DNA from: Sperchopsis tessellata
Taxonomy: Eukaryota; Arthropoda; Insecta; Coleoptera; Hydrophilidae
NCBI GenBank assembly: GCA_033557685.1
Contig: JAWQRN010000017.1
Coordinates: 1 to 52,795, forward strand
Direction of reading: 5' to 3'
DNA length: 52,795 nucleotides
Shown: piece after piece, positions 33,601 through 48,600 of the stretch
How positions within the stretch are numbered: position 1 is the first letter of the stretch
How the letters are laid out: each line of letters opens with the position of its first letter
Position numbers and translations under genes: made by a program
Notes under the pieces: generated by a model
The model's database searches: none
Told to the model about the DNA's origin: nothing
The model's input: the letters and a program-made list of their open reading frames with translations, nothing else

Positions 33601-36600
33601 TTAAATTTTTGAGAAAAACAAATCTAAGGTTAGGTACACATTTATGCATTTTCGTACCAAAAATAATCTTAACTTATACAGATTTTCATATACCACCAGG
33701 AAATATTAAAATATATAGGATGTTTTATTTAAAAAACAAATGTAGCAAAAAGTGACATTTAATGTGCTTACTATAGTTTCAAATTAATGCCCATAAAAAT
33801 GAAAAAGTAATTTTTGACTTTGAACCTATGTCACCTAGTTTATAAAAACTCTGTAAGGGGGTTTAAGTCAACAATTGATGTAAATGTGTGTGTATATAAT
33901 ATGTATTTGTACTAACCTCTTCAATACTAAGTCCAAAAGAATTAGGTGTTACTTTTCTGTATTTAAAACGACAGGGAATATCACCAATAATATCTTCACA
34001 GTCCAAGTTATAGTATTCATCTAGGTATGCTTCATACGTCTTATCATTAGGATCAAATAACGGTTTTGGTTGGCTAATGACTTGAGCAAATTTTGACTTT
34101 CTTTTTCTTTTCTTGTTACCTTTTGAATTTTCTACAAGTTCTTTCTGTGTTGATGCTGGGTCGTAGTCACAGTCCATCTAGAAAATACATTATTTGTTAT
34201 TTATGTGTAACATAATAAACAAATTGGATATACATTTAATTTTTATCAAAAATGGCCAGTTTGCTTGATATTTGATTTATCAAATATTAAAATAACACAT
34301 TCATGTATGGCCAAGGAAGCAACAAATTCTTATCTAATGTGAAAATGGTAATTTCGTGTAGATTACTATCTAATTTGCGTAATGATTCTAAATTTATTCA
34401 ATTGCAACATTGAAACATTGTGATACCTATCATAATATGCTCATTCACGATCTCAAAGCATATATACAAGGAATCAAATATGTATTTGTACGTGGAGTAC
34501 AGCTAATTACTAACAAGAGCTGTGCTGATGACGTCTTAATGACAGAAACATGTTTCCACTGCTATTTGGCTTGTTTCCCTTAATTTTCTGATGCGTAGTT
34601 CATTTCTGTATTTAATTCATTGACTTGGCTGGTTTGCTCAACTTTTGATTTATCAAATATTAAAATAACGCAGAATTTTAGTAGACATTTTTTACGGATT
34701 ATTTATAATTACAAAATTCTGCAAACGTTATATGTCATACTGACATGAATAATGAATATGTGATAATCTAGTTGTTGACTACTATTTATATTTAAAACAC
34801 GAAAAAACTGAAAATGTAATATAAACCAATGGACTTTGCAAAGATTTGACGTCATCGTCAGATATTAGTGGTGATTTTTACAAAAACGAAATATTGTTTG
34901 CTATTAATCTCAATCTACTAAGGAGATAGACTACAGTGTGGAAACTGAAGCTGTACGAGTGCAAATAGAGTATTCTTCATATTGGGGTTTCTGTATAAGG
35001 TGATTTTTTTTTATTTACTGGCAATTGGATCGAAGCCCATAATGCCGCAGCAAGGGATACAATAATATTCAAACTGGATATTTATAACAAAATTCGACCT
35101 TCTGACATAAAATGTATTATTAAGTCTAACACTTGCTTATTATTCAGGGATAATACATTTATGATACTTGTGGGTAATGGCACATTATTGCTGACTAGTT
35201 TACTCTGAAGAACCTTTGGGTTTGTTTCATAATTAGTGCAACAAAAAAATATGGTTAAGATCCGCTACTTCGTAGCCACAAGAGCATGATGGAGAATTTA
35301 TTTTGATTTTATGTAGATGTGATGGGATGTATAGGGTGATATCGGCATCACAATGACAGAAGGTTAGGAATGGGGGCCTTATGTTTCTAGCATAGTCAAA
35401 TGACAAAATACTGTGATATACTTGATACGATGAGCCTTTAATGATCATTCAAATGACAAGATACTGAAACTGTATAAGGCATATGTTAGACAAATTCTAG
35501 AGTATGCTCAGTGCATGTGGAGTCCATATTTTGTTAAGAACATTGTGTTGTTTGAAAGAGTACAGAGATGTGTCACCAAGGTACCACCTGAACTTCAGGG
35601 TTGAACATTTGAACAGTGACTTCAGGTATTTATTTGACCTCACTTGCCAAGATCAGAAGGAAAGGGGACCTTATTGAAATGTACAAGTTGTCAATAGGCT
35701 ATTGCTCCTGTCATCTGAAGATACTACGCTTTTCAAACAATGTACTACTCACAGGTCATTTAAAGGTTGTGAAAGATACCTTGAAGGAAGTTTTTAACAA
35801 AGTGAGTGGCCTACCCCTGAAATTCCCTAACAGAAAATATTATGAATGCCGCAAGCATGTAAAAATAGAATCGATGGTGAAGATGGTGGGGGGTCACAAT
35901 TCTATACAAGTGTTAATGAAACTCAAAAACAAGTGCAATAATCATAGACTCATCGCTTTCTATATTGAACAGTAATAAATAAATTGTGCCAGTAAAGTAG
36001 CCTATATAACATGCAATTTTGTTAAAAAAAATAAAAACTTACATTGAAATCTTCATCATCGCAATGTATGTTGTCAGTGGCTTGACTACTAGTACCTTCA
36101 TTTTCTTCATCAAAGCGACTCCAATTTTCTAAAATTAATAAAATAACCTATAGTAATAATATTTTCAATGGATTATTATGATAATATTAACAAGAAATAA
36201 GTAAAGAAAGCTATGAAAAATGGCAGTGTATTATTTTTAAGGATTGTCAGGCTGTGAAGCATAAGTATTTTGTGCATTTGTGGACTGAGACACTTTCATG
36301 TCAGTTCAAGGAATATGGATTGTACAGCCAGCTAAATAATTTATTTATATGTATTTTTAATGGAGATTACAAGGTAAGAAATACACAATCAACTTAAATA
36401 TTTTTAGACATAGTCTAGTCTGACAAAAATTAATGATTTTTGAAAATGGTTGAACAAATCAATGATTTTTTATACTTTAAAAACAAAGAAAATTTATTGG
36501 AAATAGAAAGGCTGGTTACGAAAAATAAACTGAACTGTTACAAGAAGAGATGATTTGACAAAACAGATAAAAGTTGCAGGAAAAAAAAAACTGTAGTCAT

Positions 36601-39600
36601 AACACCTGCGATGTATGTTAATGAGAAAGTAATAGAAATGTGGTCGGTATTAGTTAAATGCATAAATATATACATATATGGAAACTCAAGATAGGATCAT
36701 ACTGCTTAATTAGATGTTGTCGGTATTAGTTACATAAAGTATATGGTAAATCAAAATTCGATCATATTGCTACATTACTGTTTGATTTTGACCCTACTTT
36801 TAACAGAAAGCAGACGTATAATATGGAAAAGTTTGCAACCATCAAATTTTAAATGAACTACCAATGACAAGAGAAAAAGTATTACCTAATTTCTTACCTA
36901 TTTCTAATTCATCGTCGAGCTCTGGAAACTCTGGTTTTTGTTCATCTTCTGGACCTTTGTAGAATTCATCATTAAAAAGTGCCTGCATTCTTTTATCGTG
37001 CTCTTCTGGATCAAAATCGCCATCCATGTCGTCTGCACTAAAAGCAACTTCCGTAGTACCAGTAATTTTTTTCAACTTGTTCATTCTATCTTCAATTTCT
37101 TTCAGTTTCAGAGCTTGCAATTGTCGAATTTCATCTTTTTTTTGCTCTTTTTCTTTTAATTTCCTTTCCTTCAACTCTGCTCTTTTTGTTTTCCTCCTAT
37201 CATCTTTTACTCTCAAGGAACTTTCAATTGTGCGTGGATAGCGTTTTATCTAGAAAGCAATAACTAATAGTCATACTAAGAATAGATAACTTGTGATAAT
37301 GATACAATAAGACTACTTATACCTTAAAAATTCAAGTTAAATTTGGAAAGACATAATTTGTTTAAAATAATTTGTATGAGTGTCCAAGATGTATAGAAAT
37401 TAATTCAGATATTCATTTTTCTGTGCAAATAGTATACAAACCAAGGTAGTTTCAGTTATCTACATCCTTTTTTATGCCATAAATTTCATGTAATGAACTA
37501 TCAATATCAAATTTAAAAAACTATACTTACAAATTCAGGATCAGGTTCTTCAAATCTGAAATTATATTTATGTTCATACTCTTCTTGTCTAGCATCTTCT
37601 TCATCATCGTCAGAATGGTCTTCAATTTCTACTTGAGCATCAGGTAAGTGTACATCATTGCCATCTTTAAACCTATAAAAATAAATATTAAACTCGAAGC
37701 AGGACACAAAATTATGTGAAAAAATTAAGAACTGCAAAAATACTACTTGTCAAATAGGTACTTACAAACAGATATTAAAAGATTATAAAAATGATCAGAT
37801 ATGAAAAATGGTGATACATCTAACAAACCGATTATTGGCCCAAAAACATCCTATCCAAAAAACAACAATTGATACAAAACTGTGACCTTCTTTTCATGGT
37901 ATTTAAAAAAGGAAATAAATACCACATTATCACAAAAGAGATTTAAAGTAATATACAATGTTAAATGTAATAGACTACAATGGTTATTATCTACATGAAA
38001 GGTGTTTTAATTCAGTACGAAGATTTCCACGGCCACTAGAGATATCTTCAGGTTTTCTGGCAGATAACCCAGACTTTTCTTTTTGTTGACGTTTCGTTCA
38101 GCATTGCAGGGGACATTATTGAGACATGTAAATATGTGCTAATTATAGATTGACATGTAGCTCTGAAAAGTGCTATCATAGATGTAGGTGGTGACCAGCT
38201 CTAAAAGTATTGGCTGACTTGTAGCTCTCAAAAGTCCTAGTCATAGAAGAAAACTATTTTATTATCGATTCAGGTTAATTTGGGACAAATCTTAAAGAAC
38301 AGAAACAAAACCAAGAAAATAACAGAAATATACTTCACTTTTTTAGGACAATATTCCGTTTAATCGGGACAGTAATTGTGTTAATTCCAGCGCAGCGCCG
38401 GGTATTCGCACGTGAATATCCAGGTGGAGATTCAACTTGTTATTATTATATAAGCGTGGTGGAGTTAATGTGCATTCAGTAACAGCAATACTGCCGCGCA
38501 TCACTGATATAACCCTTACCAAGATGCCAAGAAAGGATTTGACACTGAAAAACAAAATTGCTATCCTAGATGAAATTTAAAGCTAGCCAAGGAACATTAG
38601 CCTTCGTCAGCTTGCTGAGATAGTAAATGTGCCAAAATTTACAATATAACGTCTCTTAAAAGAAGAAAATCCACCGAACGACGAATGAATGTTACACAAA
38701 GAAAAACCAGAAACGTCCAAAAGAAAGAGGACAAGAATCCAGATGTTGGGACGCGAGTAACGAAGGTGAAAGAATTTGCCAAAAATCCAATCCACAATGT
38801 TTTTAAAGCAACTGATGATTGGTTGTCTCGACATCAAATATAAAAAAAATGCACAGTGAAAAGAGCAGTGACGATAATATAAGCGTTGAAAAGCGGAAAA
38901 TTACTAAAGTTCCAGTTTATCTAGAAACTGGCCTGCATTATCAGGCTTCAAAAAGGTATTACTGTAATACAGCTGGAATTTCTTCCTCCCAACACCACAT
39001 GCAGTACAGCAAATGGACATGGGAATAATAAACAATTGAATAATTAACAATTTGAAGACTTTGCACCGAGGAAATTAATTACATACTGGAATCTATTGTG
39101 AAAATGTATTTACAAGTACGTCAAAAAGAGAGAAATTAGCAAATTTGACATTTTACAAGCAATATAGTTTGTCGCTGACTGTTGGCTATGTAGAAAAACC
39201 AGCAAAATACAAAATTGTTTTAGTGATCTTCAGAGATTCCAGAGCACATTAGCGACGAGGAAAACGGGATTTCAAAAGTTGTTAATTGTAATGAATTTTC
39301 AACAATTTGGAATGTTATGATGAAAATGTAGATTGTGAGGACACAATTATTGACGCTATTAGATCAAAATATCAAAAATTGGAGGGACACGATGACTGTG
39401 ATGATGACTAACCGTGAAGCAAAAAATGTATTAACGGATTACTGCGTTATTTTATGCAAAAAGGATATGATGGGAGCTCTATGTCAGCATTAAATATCAA
39501 CGCAGATTTTGTACAATTACAATCCCACAAAAACAAAGGAAAACCACTCTAGATGGATTTTTGCAGAATAATTAAATTTTAGTTTGAACATATGTAGGTA

Positions 39601-42600
39601 CATTATTTATCTTTCAGAATTTATATTATTGCTTATTATACAGTTTTGTTCTATCTAGATAGAATTTTGTGACATGCACTTTTATACAATTTATTAAAAA
39701 AACACTATTTCCATAATTTTTATGGAACTTCCGATAATAGGATCAGCCATTTAATTGGGGCAAAATCTTCTAGACCCTATGTTCCCCGATTAAACGAAAT
39801 CAACTATATATATATATATATATCTGTTTAAACTTCTCTACACCTTAATCGATAACTCTGCTTCACTTGCATATATCAACATTCATTGTTTTACCTCTCC
39901 CATACTCAAACTAACGTTCTGGTTAACTTCCCAATATATAGGATTTGCGCAACACTCCACAGCATGGAAGAACATGTAGATTTTTCCATCTTTCCCTGAG
40001 TCAACTTAGGTTCTCATTGCTAAACAAATATCTGAAATCCTACCTTAGTATTATTTCATTTTTACTGTTTGTATTACCGATGATATATTCATATATTTCT
40101 ACTTATATGTAATAAGCCTTCTCTATAAATGGACCATAGTCTATAGAGTAGTAGATTTATTAAATAGATATATAAAATTATTCTATGACTAGCACTTTTA
40201 AGAGCTACATGTGTTGATAATGTCCTCTGCAACGGTGGACAAAACGTCGGCTAAAAGAAAAGCCAACACACAGTTATCTCCCCGCAGATCCTGAAGATAT
40301 ATGAATGGTGTTTCTAGGTGGAAACCGTGTAGAGGTTCTGAAAAGCGGACTAGTCCAATGTTGCAAGGGACATTCTCAAGGTGAGTCATTTGTTGAAGTA
40401 ATATCTTGAAAAAATCTCTTGCAATAGTGGACAATCTTACAAAACATTGGCACTTCTCAGAACCTGGCAGCACCAGGAAGTATAAAATAATGCCTATCTC
40501 TACCTATTTAAAAAAAAAAAAACGCTCGAACATGCTAACTTTTTTACACGTGAATTTTACAGATGACAGCAATTTTTTTTTTAAATGCGATTCAATTTTT
40601 ATCATAGACCATTCAATTCCTTTAAAAAAATATAAGTTAGGGAATTATCAAAACTTCATGTCTATAAAACTTAATTTCATTGTTATTTTAAAAAAATATA
40701 TCGATATCAAATACAAGTGACATCACAACTTTACAAATGACGTTAAAATATTCACACTATTAAAATGCCCAAGTACTTTTCGAGAATATGTTCCATTCCT
40801 AAATTCTACATTTTGCTGATGTTCTCTATGTTTCTAAAAAATCAAATTACTGTAAAGATATTGGAAGATCTATAAAACTTCCCAAATAAAAAATTTGATT
40901 GACATTTAAAAAAAAATATTGATGATCATTCGTCAATGTGTTGTTATGACTTTACAAATAATGTTAAAAGATACACAATTAATCAATTAACGGAATCCAG
41001 TGTTTTATAACCTTTTATTTTCGGAGATATTGAAATTATTCCATACTACTGTAACAGAATCTGTTCTCTTCTTCCATTTGGTAACTAAAGAAGTATTTTC
41101 TCTCCTTTCATTGCAGGATGGGATTTTTCAGTTTTCATCAGCATTCTTTACAAAACTTACTTTGAACTCATTAGTCCCATGATTTTTTTGACATCGTTAT
41201 AAAATGGCAATTGGAGATATGATTAAGGTTTTTATTATAATATAGCAAACATTGGTTATGTATAATTGTGTAAAAGGCTGATGAACAACTACATATTCCC
41301 ATATCAAATCTGCATGTGCATTCTAAAGTATAGAAGCTGCTACAGATAGTTTGACCGATATTTTGGGACAAATGGTTATATTAAATGCTTACCCATCTTT
41401 TAATACATAGTCAAAGAGAAATTTTGTATCCCGTGATATATTTGGATTTGTATATTCCTCTTTTAAGGGCTCAAGTTCTTTTGCAAGATTAGAATCATTA
41501 ATTTCATTAATTTCTCCACTTATAAACCTTTTTATGTTTGAGTCAGGCTCAAATTCCTTACTTGATTCTGTGACTACTGCTTGCATGCTGGTTGATAAGT
41601 CAAAATCATATTCGTCATCATCAGACAGTAATGCTGCTTTATCTTTATCAAGCTGGGGTTTCTTGTTCCTAAAAAATAGAAAAATTCAGTAAGAATTATT
41701 AGATCAATAAGTCATTAAAACTAGTATGGTATAAATCACAAGTTTACATGAACAGTGGGGAACTACAGCTAGACCTTTATCTCAGCAGCTATGACGTACG
41801 AATGAAGTGGGTGTGTAATGGTATGTTTGGAAAATCTCATTAAAATATGGGGAGGGGGCATGCTTGTTGAAGCCAATCCCAACACTTCACAGGTCATCAA
41901 GTCATTTCATGAATTGGTATTAAAGAGGTGAATATTTCTTGTTTCGACAGAACGAAAATTAATTATCTGTTCCACGGGGCATTTTTTTATGATTTAAAGG
42001 AAAAGTTGCAAATTGGTAATGTGCTAGGTTTTACTGGGCCAGCATGAGCAGCATTTTTATAGGATCTATTATATATCAGCTTATCAAAAGCAGATATTTC
42101 ATTACCAATAATTAAAATAACTTTTCTACATCCTTCACAGTCATATTTTTTAATGCACTAAAAAGCAATATAACCTACAAAATATATAACCGAACAATCT
42201 TCTGTAGTTCCACAATCAATAATGATGTACAGGATAATTCAAATTTCAATTTAATATTTTGAACATCTACACTTGTATAAGAAATTTATGGAAGGGTACT
42301 TCTATGGCAGTTATAAGAAATATTTGGTTATGACAGGTAGGTAAAACAAGGATCTTCCAATAAAACAAATAGATTACATGGAGAATATAAATGTAATAAC
42401 ACCTCATTCATAATTTGAAAAAATATTGCTTTTGGAATTTCAAATAACTAACTCTTTCAAATTTATTGTGACTTGAGATTAGATATATGACATGTATCGA
42501 ATTGGAAACATAATTTCTTAAAGGACATTTCAGAACATTTCCAAAGAATTAAGTATATGGCATATTAAAAAATACACACATGAAATTGATTTTAGGTTTA

Positions 42601-45600
42601 GTTGAATCAGCAACCTTTAAGACTTATGTAATAAATTGTCTCATACTTATATTTGGACAAAAATTAATACTAGTACTGCCAAAAATTTTAGGAAGTAAAC
42701 TTTTTTCTTCTGTGCATGATGTACTTAAAGCATGACTTAATATTAATAACTAAAACTTTTTTTATTGGGCTTTCTATAGAATAGTGTCATCTATGAAATT
42801 ATGTTAAAACTATATTGGCTTGGCTACCGTGTTCTGGCCCATATTCGCCAAGATATTGAAAATCGCAGATAAAACAATAAGTTTATTAGAAAAATAGAGG
42901 TTTGCTAGTCCCAAATCACCATGGGTACCGAAATTTTCTCACAGCAATGACAAAGGTGGTTTTAATAATCTTGGAGGCCAGGAAGAAATAAGAGGTTTCC
43001 TTATGTGATCTGAGTAAGACTTTTGATTCAGTTAACCATAATATCCTACTACAGAAACTTATAACTTAAAGCCTTATAACTTATTACTGCCATACCTGCA
43101 ATGCCACGAGTAGTTGGTTGCATGGAGGAGATAACATTCGGAGTGGAGAAACATACATATCCACAGACATGCTGTAAGGCTCAGTACTAAGACCAATACT
43201 ATTTCTAGTATATATTAATTTCTTATCCAGTAATGTGAACTTGCATATGAGTTTCGTACACATAGATAAGGATTTGTACAGTCTAAATCATTCAATAAAG
43301 ATATTTCTGGAAGAAGAAATATGGTTCGAAATAAATTGTTTAAAAATGAATACTGATAAAACTCAAACACTCAGAATGAACACCACGTAATGACCAAATA
43401 CAACCGCAACCCATTCAATTTTTGGGAATTCATCTTTCAGAGACACTAGTTTAACACATAGCAGAACTGAAAAAAAAACTAAATAAAACCTTTTATTGCA
43501 AAAAACTATTTCCAAGAATATATCCTTTGACCCAAAAATACAAACATACTATAGTAACTTCCATAGTCAGACAACAACGAAACACTCAAATTATTCAAAT
43601 TTTTAGACTCTTGTTTTTGGAGTGCAGTAAGATTCCTCTGAAGTACTCAATACAGTGAAAGTCCAGCATGAAACAAATTACCTGGCGATAAAACTATATG
43701 AAATGAATGGACCCTAAAAACTTAACGAAATTCCATGAAATAAATTGTTTGATCTGTGTTCTATGATGTGGAGGAGTGTATTGGAGAGAAATAATATTTA
43801 GTGAGTTTGTGAGTACCCCCACTGCATTTATAATATAAGTAGGCTGTATATGCTCAAATAATGATTGAATTGTAAAAATATAGAATAGGCAAGAATTTAG
43901 ATTTTGCCAGTAATATCAGCGATAGCCACCAATTTAAAGAAGATATAATTGAGAAGTTAACACGAACAAGTTATGCTGTTCCCAGTACTGTTAAATATAT
44001 TTGTGGATAACATTATAAAGATAATGGAGTTTGAATGCATGGTAGATGTAGTGAAAATAAGGTTAGTTTACTTTGTTTGATTATTTAACGTCGGCCTATT
44101 TCTGCTGCTATGGCTAATCACCGACAGCAGGCTCCCTCAACTGGGAATTTTGCCGCATCCAGTGTTTCAACTGGAATTGGGTTTTTTACGTGCACGTGGT
44201 CTTCATTTTACCTACAAAACACGGGACCCACCGTTTTACGTCCATCCTGGAAGACGAGCACTACAAAGACTTCCCTAATCACAAAAAGCCGACTGTTTCT
44301 AGGACTATAACCCGAGTCCCCATGCTTAGTAACCTAGTACTTAGGGATGAACATAAGGTAGCATAAAATATTGTGAACAAAAAAATACAAAAGTCATTTA
44401 ATCAATATAGTTTTTCTGCAGTAAAATTTTGAATGAATCAATTGTTTGCACTAAACAATGAAATATTTTTTTCTCTTGTTAAACGATTAAATAATTAGCA
44501 GTAAATTCCAAGGAGTTTTTTTATGTTTGATTATTTTAAAAAGTATCAGATTAAATACTGTAACTATGGGAAGAACTGAAAGTGAGTAGGGTTTATAGTA
44601 TTATTTTTAATAATTATACAAAACAATTTATGATGCTCCAGTAGTCATCGTTTAGATCAGTGGTTCTCAACGTGGGCCATAAGCCCCCCCCTACGAAAGA
44701 AAAAACATAATATTGGGTTGACAAAGAGACTTCTGAGTGGTCCACGAAAAATCACTTCAAAAATTTTTTAAAAATATAAAAAAAGAAATAAAACCATGCA
44801 TCGGAAATTATATACAATATACAACAGTAGTGATGGAAATAGGCTAAGATCCACTGCCTTGGCCTTTAAGAGGGATACAATAGCACCATACCCTTATCTT
44901 TGATACCTTCCTTCCAAGTTGCATTTGTAAAGAAATAAACTTTCAAAACAACTTTTGGTTAAAATGTTTTATTATAAATCATTCTGATAATTGTACCTAG
45001 ACACAGGACACCCTATTACACTTTCCATTTCGGAAATTTCAACTACAGTTATAAAAAATCTTTGTTATTCGCAATTACATCCCTACCACAAACTTAACTC
45101 TGTTATCCATACAACGTAACTAACCCGATCTTTGATTTTAGTTCTGTTAAAATTTTTACAAGTGTACTTGAGCTTTTACAAAAATCTGAGGAGTAGAAAT
45201 TAAAGTACATACTTCTAGTAATAAAATAAAGGTACGCTATTTTTTTTCTTGATTTATACATACTTTTTGATGAGTTCTGATTTAAGAACTTACAGAAAAT
45301 TTGACATAAACTTTGTATTTTCATTTGCTCAAATTGATTTTAGTACATACATTTTTCAGTTACTTTTATAAGTTTTTCAAAATAACTTTCTAAACTTGTT
45401 CTGTCTAGAAGATTTCAATCTTACAGGTATTTGTATTGTACCATTGTTGAATATTTTTTCTTTAAAAAGAATTTTTATTTTAATTACCAGATTGCCAACG
45501 GCTAACGTGGCAAAGAAAAAATGTCGACAATATTCTGTTGGGTACCTTGCTCTTGGACAAAAGGATGCCATTATGTCTAATATGCATGACTACACTTTCA

Positions 45601-48600
45601 AATGACAGCATGTAAACTGCGAAAACATTTGGAAACAACACATAGTGACAAAAAAGACGCACCATTGGATTACTTTAAACAATTACGTGTTAATTTCGAA
45701 TCAAGAACAACAATGAAACAAATGTTGATAAAAGGTCAACGAAACTAGACAATATCTAAGTTAATTGCAACAATTGGCAAGCCCCATAATGTTGGTGAAT
45801 CATTAATTTTTCCTGCAATTTTGATTGTAATTTAATCAGTTATGAATTAGACTCCTCATGAAATTACATAAACAATTCCATTGAGTAACTCGTCAGTATC
45901 AAGAAGCATTGATGAAATGGCTGATGATGTGCAAAAACAACTGCAACTCAAAAAGTTTGCTTTGCAAATTGTTGCCCTTCTGAACCTTATGTTAGGTTTT
46001 TTTAATGACAATAATCTCAGCGAGGAAATGCTTTTTGCTCGAAAGCTCAAGACAAACAGTAAAGGTGAAACAATATTTAAAGTAGTCAAGAATTATTTCA
46101 AGGAAAATAATTATATTCCTCTAAAAAATGTCATTACCTGTGTAACTCATGGTGCTGCTGCCATGGTGGGTAAATACAGAGAATTGATTGCTCATTTGAA
46201 AAATGCTGTCCAAGAAGTTATTTGTATTCATTGCATTTCAAAAAAAAGGGAGGATGTTTGCATGATACCCTTGCTGTTGTAGTAAAAGCTGTCAACTTCA
46301 TCCAATCAAATGCACTTCGAGATTGTCTGTTTCGAGAACTTTGCGAGGAAAATTTTCAGCGGTTACTAATGCATACGTTAGATGGTTATCAAAAGGAAAT
46401 TTTCTTTGTCGTTTTGTCATACTTTAGGACAGCACTGTATCATTTTTAGGTGACAAACCGCTTGGAGATGAGATTATTGCTGTTAAATGTGGCACATTTT
46501 ATCTATCAGAAATGTTTTAAAGTTGAATTTGTTGATTAAAGAGTTACAAGGAAAACACAGCAATCTTATATCTTGCAAAGAAGCCATTACAGCTTTTCTT
46601 GGTAAACTCAAACTATTCTGGAGTGATGTCGGGCAATGTTTATGAATACAGTTTCCATCATTGGTTATTCTTAACTCAGAATTGAAAGACGATGATCTTT
46701 TTGTATACTTAAAACATTTAAAATGAATTCATACTGATATGCAACTCCGATTCAGTGACCTGCTAGAAATTATTGTAGCTAACTGGGTTGTAGATCCATT
46801 TGGGGTGGATGCCGCTGAAGTTGATATCACATTACAAGAATCTCTCATTGAATTGCCGAATGATATAACAGCTCAGGCTAAATACAAATCCAACAAACAG
46901 AATTTCTGGATGTGCAGTGAAGTTGCAAATAAGTTTACACCACTTTGGGATAAGGCAAAATTGTTTTTTATAGCATTTCCTACTTTGTATCTAGTGGAAA
47001 ATCTGGTTCTAGTCGAGTTCTTCATTTGTTATCAAAAGCTCGTAACCGTCTTGATATTGAAAACAGAGGTGATCTTCGATTATCACTAACAACACTCCAA
47101 ATATTCAAAAACTTGTTCGTATGAATCAGGCACAAGGATCTCACTAAATAAAATTAGCTTCATGTTAAGTACTGTACTTCTTTATACAATATTTAAATCT
47201 AGTTTGTTAGTTAGTAACTAGCGAAAGTACACTATTTAAGTCTAACTATAATTACACACATTTGCTAATCCCTTTCGAGGTGAGCTCTACTAGCAATAAA
47301 CCTTCTTCATTCTCCTCTAATCTGGCAAGTTTCTTTAAACTCTGTCCTTTTATTACTTCTTCTTGTCAACTTTTCGTAATCTAATTAACATCTAACCATT
47401 TTATCTTAGGCCTACCCTCCACTGCATCTACATATATCTGTTTTTTAACTCTGCTCCCTCATTCTTTTTAAAATGTCCAAACTAGCACAACATACCCTTC
47501 TCCACGTAATTCCTCATCTCATCAGTCCCATCCATACATTCTTGCATATACTTCTAAGGTAGTCCATATCCACTTTAACCTCTTCTGTAAGTCCATCATT
47601 CTTTGTTAATCATCCACAAAGAATCAACTGCATTCTAACCCGCATTCACCCGTTTTTCAACATAGAATCCAATTCTTCCATCTCATTACAACTTGCTTTT
47701 AAGTATGAAAACTTATTCACTTGTTCAAATATTTAGTCTAAAACATCAAATCTTTTGTTTTAGCCATGTTTACTTTAAGATACTCTAGCAATCCAAGTTA
47801 TCCAATAATTAATATTTTATTTTCAGTCAGTTTGTTGAAATATTTCATATGTTCTTGGTTTTTGATAATCCACAGATGATGCAACCAAATTATCTTTGTT
47901 GTGTGTTCTAAATCGTACTTTGTTACCACCAGCCTGACGTGCCCGAAAGACGATGCACCTATCCAGATCTTACTACGTTACTGTTACTTCTGTGATAGCA
48001 TCTGTGCTTCGGCTTTGTCTTAGTACTCCAGCTTCTCTAATCACACCACGTTGCAACCCTCTGGTCGTGGACTTTGGGTCTCAAGATGACTCACGAGAAT
48101 TAGTTTACTTAAATTAATTTCGTCAGTTTACTTTAAATTTAATTTTTTTCTCTTTATTCATTTATACCATATTATCTCGGTGGATTTGCATCTGGACTAT
48201 ATTTTGTACGAGAAAAGTTTACCAGAACAGTCTTATTTAAGTATAAAATAATATTTCACAAATCTATTTCTTTTTAAGTCACTAATATTATTGTGTACGG
48301 AATATCATTTCATTCGTATAATTTATATTTATTCTTTCCGAGACTATTTCTTTTGCCTCCAGTTCTTAATACTTATCTTCTCTGATTCAGGATCAGACAA
48401 TATGTCTTTAATCAATTGTACGTAATGTTTTTGAAGGTTACTACACACACATAACATATTTTTAAGGGTCCAACTTTTGTATTTTCCACTAAGCAATCAT
48501 GCTATTATTTTGTTTGCTGCTTATGACCAGTGTTCGTAGATAAGATCCTACAGCTAGTCAGGTAATTTCAATACATGCTTTCTTTTGCATGTGACAATCC

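Larger units (their letters stand above)
38041..40302. repeat. Penelope-type foldback split by a pogo insertion
   Basis: The left arm (38041-38256) and right arm (40181-40302) are the two halves of the same unit as 17194-17620: GATATCTTCAGG at the left end, CTGAAGATAT at the right, and AGTCATAGAA paired with TTCTATGACT at the inner ends. In the left arm (minus strand) CAATAATGTCC, CTGCAATGCT and GAACGAAACGTC retain the GAAACGTC of a hammerhead-like unit. In the right arm GTTGATAATGTCC, CTGCAACGGT and GGACAAAACGTC is the equivalent. About 1.9 kb containing a pogo/Tigger-like element separates them. Confidence 0.65.

Noticed and set aside
34843..34866. TGACGTCATCGTCAG string as another hammerhead
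   Set aside because: CTGACGA is present on the minus strand but there is no GAAA partner at a workable distance and no stem I.
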